Part shown: piece after piece, positions 60,891-64,000 of the stretch
Position numbering within the stretch: position 1 is the first letter of the stretch
How the letters are laid out: each line of letters begins with the position of its first letter
Assembly: GCF_000714815.1 (NCBI RefSeq)
Contig: NZ_JMIH01000016.1
Span: 372,001-436,000 of the forward strand
Direction: 5' to 3'
Length of the DNA: 64,000 bases
Origin: Anditalea andensis
GTDB lineage: Bacteria; Bacteroidota; Bacteroidia; Cytophagales; Cyclobacteriaceae
The notes under the pieces: model-generated
The model's database searches: none
Told to the model about the DNA's origin: nothing
Seen by the model: only the letters and a program-made list of their open reading frames with translations
Translations under genes and position numbers: made by a program

Positions 60891-62315
60891 TTACCAATCA
60901 TCTGACCTAAATGAAGATAGTGGCAGTCCACCTGTGCTGAATAATTCACCTACTACAAAATCTTTAAAGGCATAGCGGATAGCCACAGGTTTGGGAACAT
61001 CAGGAGAAGAAAGTACTAGGGACTTATTACGCAGTACCGCTTTGGCCGGATAGAATTTTCGGTTTTCACCGGAAATTTCAAAACCGGTTACTTCTTTGCC
61101 AAAGGAAGTTATTCCATTTGGCACATGGTTAAATGAAACTGTAACTAGATTCTCATTGATCTCCATTCCACTATACTCAGGACTGAAGGATTCAAATCCG
61201 GTGATATCATATGTGTGGGATAAGGCCATGTAAGCCAGTCTATGGCCTACTTCTTTTTTTCTTTTTGGATGGATATTATTATCTTCACCCAAATCCATCA
61301 ATACTGCCATCCCGCTTTTGGGAATTCGATCCAAGACCTTTCGCTGGGCATCCCGTATATAAGCAGAATTGTTTTTCTCTATTTTCTTATCAGGCGTAAA
61401 CTGACTGTAATCAAAAGGGGATATCTGCGTATAGTAAAATGGGAAACCTCCCTGACCCCACACCTTTCTCCATTCCCTCACCATGGCAATCTGCAAATCC
61501 TCATATTGATCCGGGCGGTCATAGTTGGACTCACCCTGGTACCAGATGGCTCCTTTTATACCGAAACCTATAACAGGGGCCAACATTCCGTTATATAGGA
61601 CTGTCGGTGTTCGACTGAGCTCTTTGATCTGCTCCTGGCGCTCAGGGAGGACAATTTCAGGAAAATCCTTTAGCATCTCGCTGTTCATCCAAGCCTCAAT
61701 ATTAGAACCTCCATAGGACACATGAAGTAAGCCAATAGGCACATCCAATACCTGGTGCAGAAGCTGACCAAAAAACCAGGCTGTGGCACTGAAATTTCCA
61801 ACAGAGGAAGGCTCTGCCATTTTCCAACCGCCTTCAAAATCATTTTCGGGATTGATCCGGCTTTTACGGGGAACAGTCAATAGTCGAATGGAAGGATTTC
61901 GTGAAGTAACTATAGCTTCATTTCCCCCTTCTACCGGCTGCCCTGGAAATCCTTTTAAAGGCATTTCCATATTGGACTGGCCTGAACAAAGCCATATATC
62001 TCCTATCAGAATATTATTCAATGAAATTTCATCACCATCATTGAGCCTGATCTGATATGGCCCACCTGCATCCGGTGTGGGAAGTGTTATTCTCCATTGC
62101 CCCTCCCCATTGATCTTGGCATGATAAACTTCGCTGCTCCATGATGGCTTTATCTGGACTTCCCCGTTTGGTGATCCCCAGCCCCACATGGGAGCATCCA
62201 TATTTCTTTGGAGAACCATATTATCAGAAAAAATGGCAGGAAGGGTAATTTCTCCCAAAGCATTTTGTATGCTTGCCGTGAATGCCAATAAAATGAATAT
62301 GTAGAATCGATTCAT
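60891..62315 (-). CDS. SGNH acetylesterase (sialate O-acetylesterase-like)
   Basis: The signal peptide ends near NALGE. A short N-terminal beta-domain (LPAIFSDNMVLQRNMDAPMWGWG) is followed by the SGNH core: WLCSGQSNMEMP with catalytic Ser114, GAIWYQGESNYDRP, and EDNNIHPKRKKEVG carrying the Asp/His pair. At 474 residues it is typical of sialate O-acetylesterase-type carbohydrate esterases of PULs. Pectin and RG-II carry acetyl groups (aceric acid, 2-O-methyl-fucose and galacturonate residues among them), so deacetylation before glycosidase attack is the likely role. It follows the GH106 gene by 60 bp. Confidence 0.88.
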   Translation of the reverse strand: MNRFYIFILLAFTASIQNALGEITLPAIFSDNMVLQRNMDAPMWGWGSPNGEVQIKPSWSSEVYHAKINGEGQWRITLPTPDAGGPYQIRLNDGDEISLNNILIGDIWLCSGQSNMEMPLKGFPGQPVEGGNEAIVTSRNPSIRLLTVPRKSRINPENDFEGGWKMAEPSSVGNFSATAWFFGQLLHQVLDVPIGLLHVSYGGSNIEAWMNSEMLKDFPEIVLPERQEQIKELSRTPTVLYNGMLAPVIGFGIKGAIWYQGESNYDRPDQYEDLQIAMVREWRKVWGQGGFPFYYTQISPFDYSQFTPDKKIEKNNSAYIRDAQRKVLDRIPKSGMAVLMDLGEDNNIHPKRKKEVGHRLAYMALSHTYDITGFESFSPEYSGMEINENLVTVSFNHVPNGITSFGKEVTGFEISGENRKFYPAKAVLRNKSLVLSSPDVPKPVAIRYAFKDFVVGELFSTGGLPLSSFRSDDW

Positions 62316-62375
62316 GTGGATTGATTATTTATAGGTAGTCATATGTAAGCGTAATATTAAATTTGAATTAGGCTG

Positions 62376-64000
62376 TTAAAGCCTTTTTAATATCTTCACC
62401 GGGCCGATTAAACCTGCTTCCTGTAAGGGATTATTTTTTATTCTTTCAAGTGGGGCTAAAGATCTTGTCAGTCTGTCTTCTTCCGGTAGGTTAAAATCTC
62501 CGATGATTCTGTTGGCCCAAGTGTTCGTTACCGCAATCTCCACCCTGTTTTGGCCAGGTTTAATGGCATCGGTAATATCAACCCTATACGGATATGTCCA
62601 TGCCACGCCGCAATCTAGACCGTTGACCCTCACTGCCGCAAGATTGGCCACTTTACCCAGATCCAGCCAAAGAGCAGCATCACGCTCTCCTTCCCATTGA
62701 AAAGAAGTGGTGTATTCCGCTGTGCCACTGTAATATTTCACACTATCATTTTCATGCGCGGTCCAGTCCTGTAGCTTATTCCAAACCAAAGGTTTTTTCG
62801 GGCCTCTGTATGTTTCATCAAAATCTATGGTCCAAGTGTTATCCAAATTTGCCACCGTATTGAATTCCGTAATGTTTGAACCCATATTTACCTCCTTGCG
62901 ATCTGTGTTTTCCCTAAAAATCACAAACAAAGATTCATTTTCCACCAATTCTACTGGTATGACCGTTCTTCCGTTTTCTATTTTCCACTGCTTCACCGGA
63001 AAATAGCGATCCCATACCGGGTCATAAAAAACCGGCTCTTTGCCACTGATTCTAAAAGAAAGATTTAATACCCTCTTTTCCTCTCTTTGATTTGATATAA
63101 AATATATATCCTCCTCCTGACTTCTACGGTGTGTAAAGGCAATACCTTCATTCAATTTTCCACTGGCATCTTTGGCTACAAAATCAGGCTGAAGCCCCAG
63201 CGCCTCAAATGTTGCCTGATGGTAAGGTAATTTTACTACTCTTCCCTGACCTACCTGCCAGCTTTGAGCGTCATCCTTGTTCCAATTTTCATTATATCCT
63301 TGCCACAGTTCCTCCATTACAGTCTCCAATTGTTCTATATGGTCACCGGTGTATCCCAAAGTATGGGTTGCCTTTTCATCTACCAGTACTGTTGCACCGG
63401 ATTTTACTAATTCTAAAATTTTTGTAGCCACTTGCACCGACATCCTATATGCATGTGGGTTCATTTTTCTATTACCGGGAAAAACCAATAAGGCATAACT
63501 TGCCCCTCCCGGCAATTCTACTCTTCCATTCCTTACTTGTGCCAAGTTCAGCAATACATCCGCATTAAAGGAATCATACTGATAGCCTTTGAGTGGATCT
63601 GTCCAGTCCTCAGCTGTTGCCATATTAGCAGAATAGGTTACCCCTTTAGGTCGCTGGGTGGTAGGCTGATCTATATTTGCCCTACGTTCAGCCTCTTTAC
63701 GAACTGTTTCTTCTCCAAATATTCCCGGTAAAAAGGGCAACAATCGCTCGGGCAACACGGAACGGTTGGGTATCTCCTCCCCGGCAAAAACAGCGAGGTC
63801 GACTACAGGATGTCCTTTTTGAAGATGGTATTGTGTACGCTGGGCGTAATCTACCCAAGCTTTGCCAGGCTCCCACCATGTCTGGTCACGTTGGAAGTAT
63901 AAACCTATGGCATCTAATGTCATTCCCGGCTTTCTGTCCAACCATGGATTGTGTACGAAGACATGGTAAAAAAAACGGTTGATGCCCAAGGCATAATTAC
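62376..64000 (-). CDS. GH106 alpha-L-rhamnosidase (5' end outside window)
   Basis: The frame is open to the window edge (NYALGINRFFYHVF at the very end), so this is the C-terminal half of a protein of about 1100 residues. HNPWLDRKPGMTLDAIGLYFQRDQTWWEPGKAW is split here only for description and is a GH106 hallmark, followed by the YAQRTQYHLQKG helix and a dimer-type Rossmann-like domain. Residues near the end (RGPKKPLVWNKLQDW, NLAAVRVNGLDCGVAWTYPYRVDIT) form the C-terminal galactose-binding beta-sandwich. GH106 rhamnosidases act on alpha-L-rhamnose, including the one on the RG-II A chain in Bacteroides. The catalytic Glu pair lies upstream and cannot be checked. Confidence 0.88.
   Translation of the reverse strand, partial: NYALGINRFFYHVFVHNPWLDRKPGMTLDAIGLYFQRDQTWWEPGKAWVDYAQRTQYHLQKGHPVVDLAVFAGEEIPNRSVLPERLLPFLPGIFGEETVRKEAERRANIDQPTTQRPKGVTYSANMATAEDWTDPLKGYQYDSFNADVLLNLAQVRNGRVELPGGASYALLVFPGNRKMNPHAYRMSVQVATKILELVKSGATVLVDEKATHTLGYTGDHIEQLETVMEELWQGYNENWNKDDAQSWQVGQGRVVKLPYHQATFEALGLQPDFVAKDASGKLNEGIAFTHRRSQEEDIYFISNQREEKRVLNLSFRISGKEPVFYDPVWDRYFPVKQWKIENGRTVIPVELVENESLFVIFRENTDRKEVNMGSNITEFNTVANLDNTWTIDFDETYRGPKKPLVWNKLQDWTAHENDSVKYYSGTAEYTTSFQWEGERDAALWLDLGKVANLAAVRVNGLDCGVAWTYPYRVDITDAIKPGQNRVEIAVTNTWANRIIGDFNLPEEDRLTRSLAPLERIKNNPLQEAGLIGPVKILKRL

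Noticed and set aside
1-64000. CRISPR arrays, tRNA/rRNA genes, transposases or integrases
   Set aside because: No regularly spaced repeats, no cloverleaf-like sequences and no recombinase motifs were seen on either strand.

Overview
The window is a densely packed polysaccharide utilization locus (PUL) of a Bacteroidota bacterium. All 38 credible genes lie on the minus strand, so transcription runs from high to low coordinates. Two SusC/SusD pairs, many Spase II lipoprotein signals, an ECF sigma/FecR pair, TAnnTTTG-like -7 elements and AT-rich spacers all point to Bacteroidota. The gene style suggests a Cyclobacteriaceae-type organism, but that family-level guess is weak. No tRNA, rRNA, CRISPR array or insertion sequence was seen.

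Layout in transcription order. 64000-58427: GH106 rhamnosidase (cut by the window edge), SGNH acetylesterase, DUF5703 enzyme. 58373-55068: GH127 and a sialidase-like propeller. 54871-50662: DHDPS/NAL-type aldolase, SSS symporter and an L-fucose/D-arabinose isomerase. 50508-42997: DUF5060/DUF5605 enzyme, GH28, PL10, GH2. 42671-39998: ECF sigma factor, small lipoprotein, FecR. 39906-31323: STN-type SusC, SusD, PL1, FN3/beta-helix lipoprotein. 31120-26318: second SusC/SusD. 26018-1: a compact catabolic operon with PL1, DUF3826, DUF6298, GH140, GH28, GH43-like, GH143-like, GH78, then an intracellular cassette (DHDPS aldolase, SSS symporter, Fe-ADH, PdxA2, DUF1537 kinase), then esterase, GH95, GH105 and an MGH1-like hydrolase (cut by the window edge).

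The enzyme set fits pectin and especially rhamnogalacturonan II (RG-II): homogalacturonan lyases and polygalacturonases, unsaturated galacturonyl hydrolase, rhamnosidases GH78/GH106, apiosidase-like GH140, GH95 (which includes alpha-L-galactosidase), GH127 and two sialidase-like propellers. The central proposal is that two separate intracellular cassettes handle the two 2-keto-3-deoxy sugars that mark RG-II. (1) DHA (3-deoxy-D-lyxo-heptulosarate): retro-aldol cleavage gives pyruvate plus a four-carbon uronate. Reduction of that uronate gives D-threonate by stereochemistry, which is a known substrate class for the DUF1537 kinase/PdxA2 route to DHAP. (2) Kdo: retro-aldol cleavage gives pyruvate plus D-arabinose, a known alternative substrate of L-fucose isomerase. 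This is inference from gene content and chemistry and has not been shown.

A second discovery is regulatory. Six transcription-unit heads carry a 14-bp operator made of two CAGG-type half-sites 10 bp apart, always 22-23 bp upstream of a TAnnTT -7 element. No regulator that obviously binds it is encoded in the window. Strong hairpins at 26260-26301, 41436-41461, 42915-42950 and 50622-50652 divide the locus into transcription units. A 21-bp repeat upstream of the small lipoprotein and of the FecR-SusC operon is a candidate ECF promoter element.
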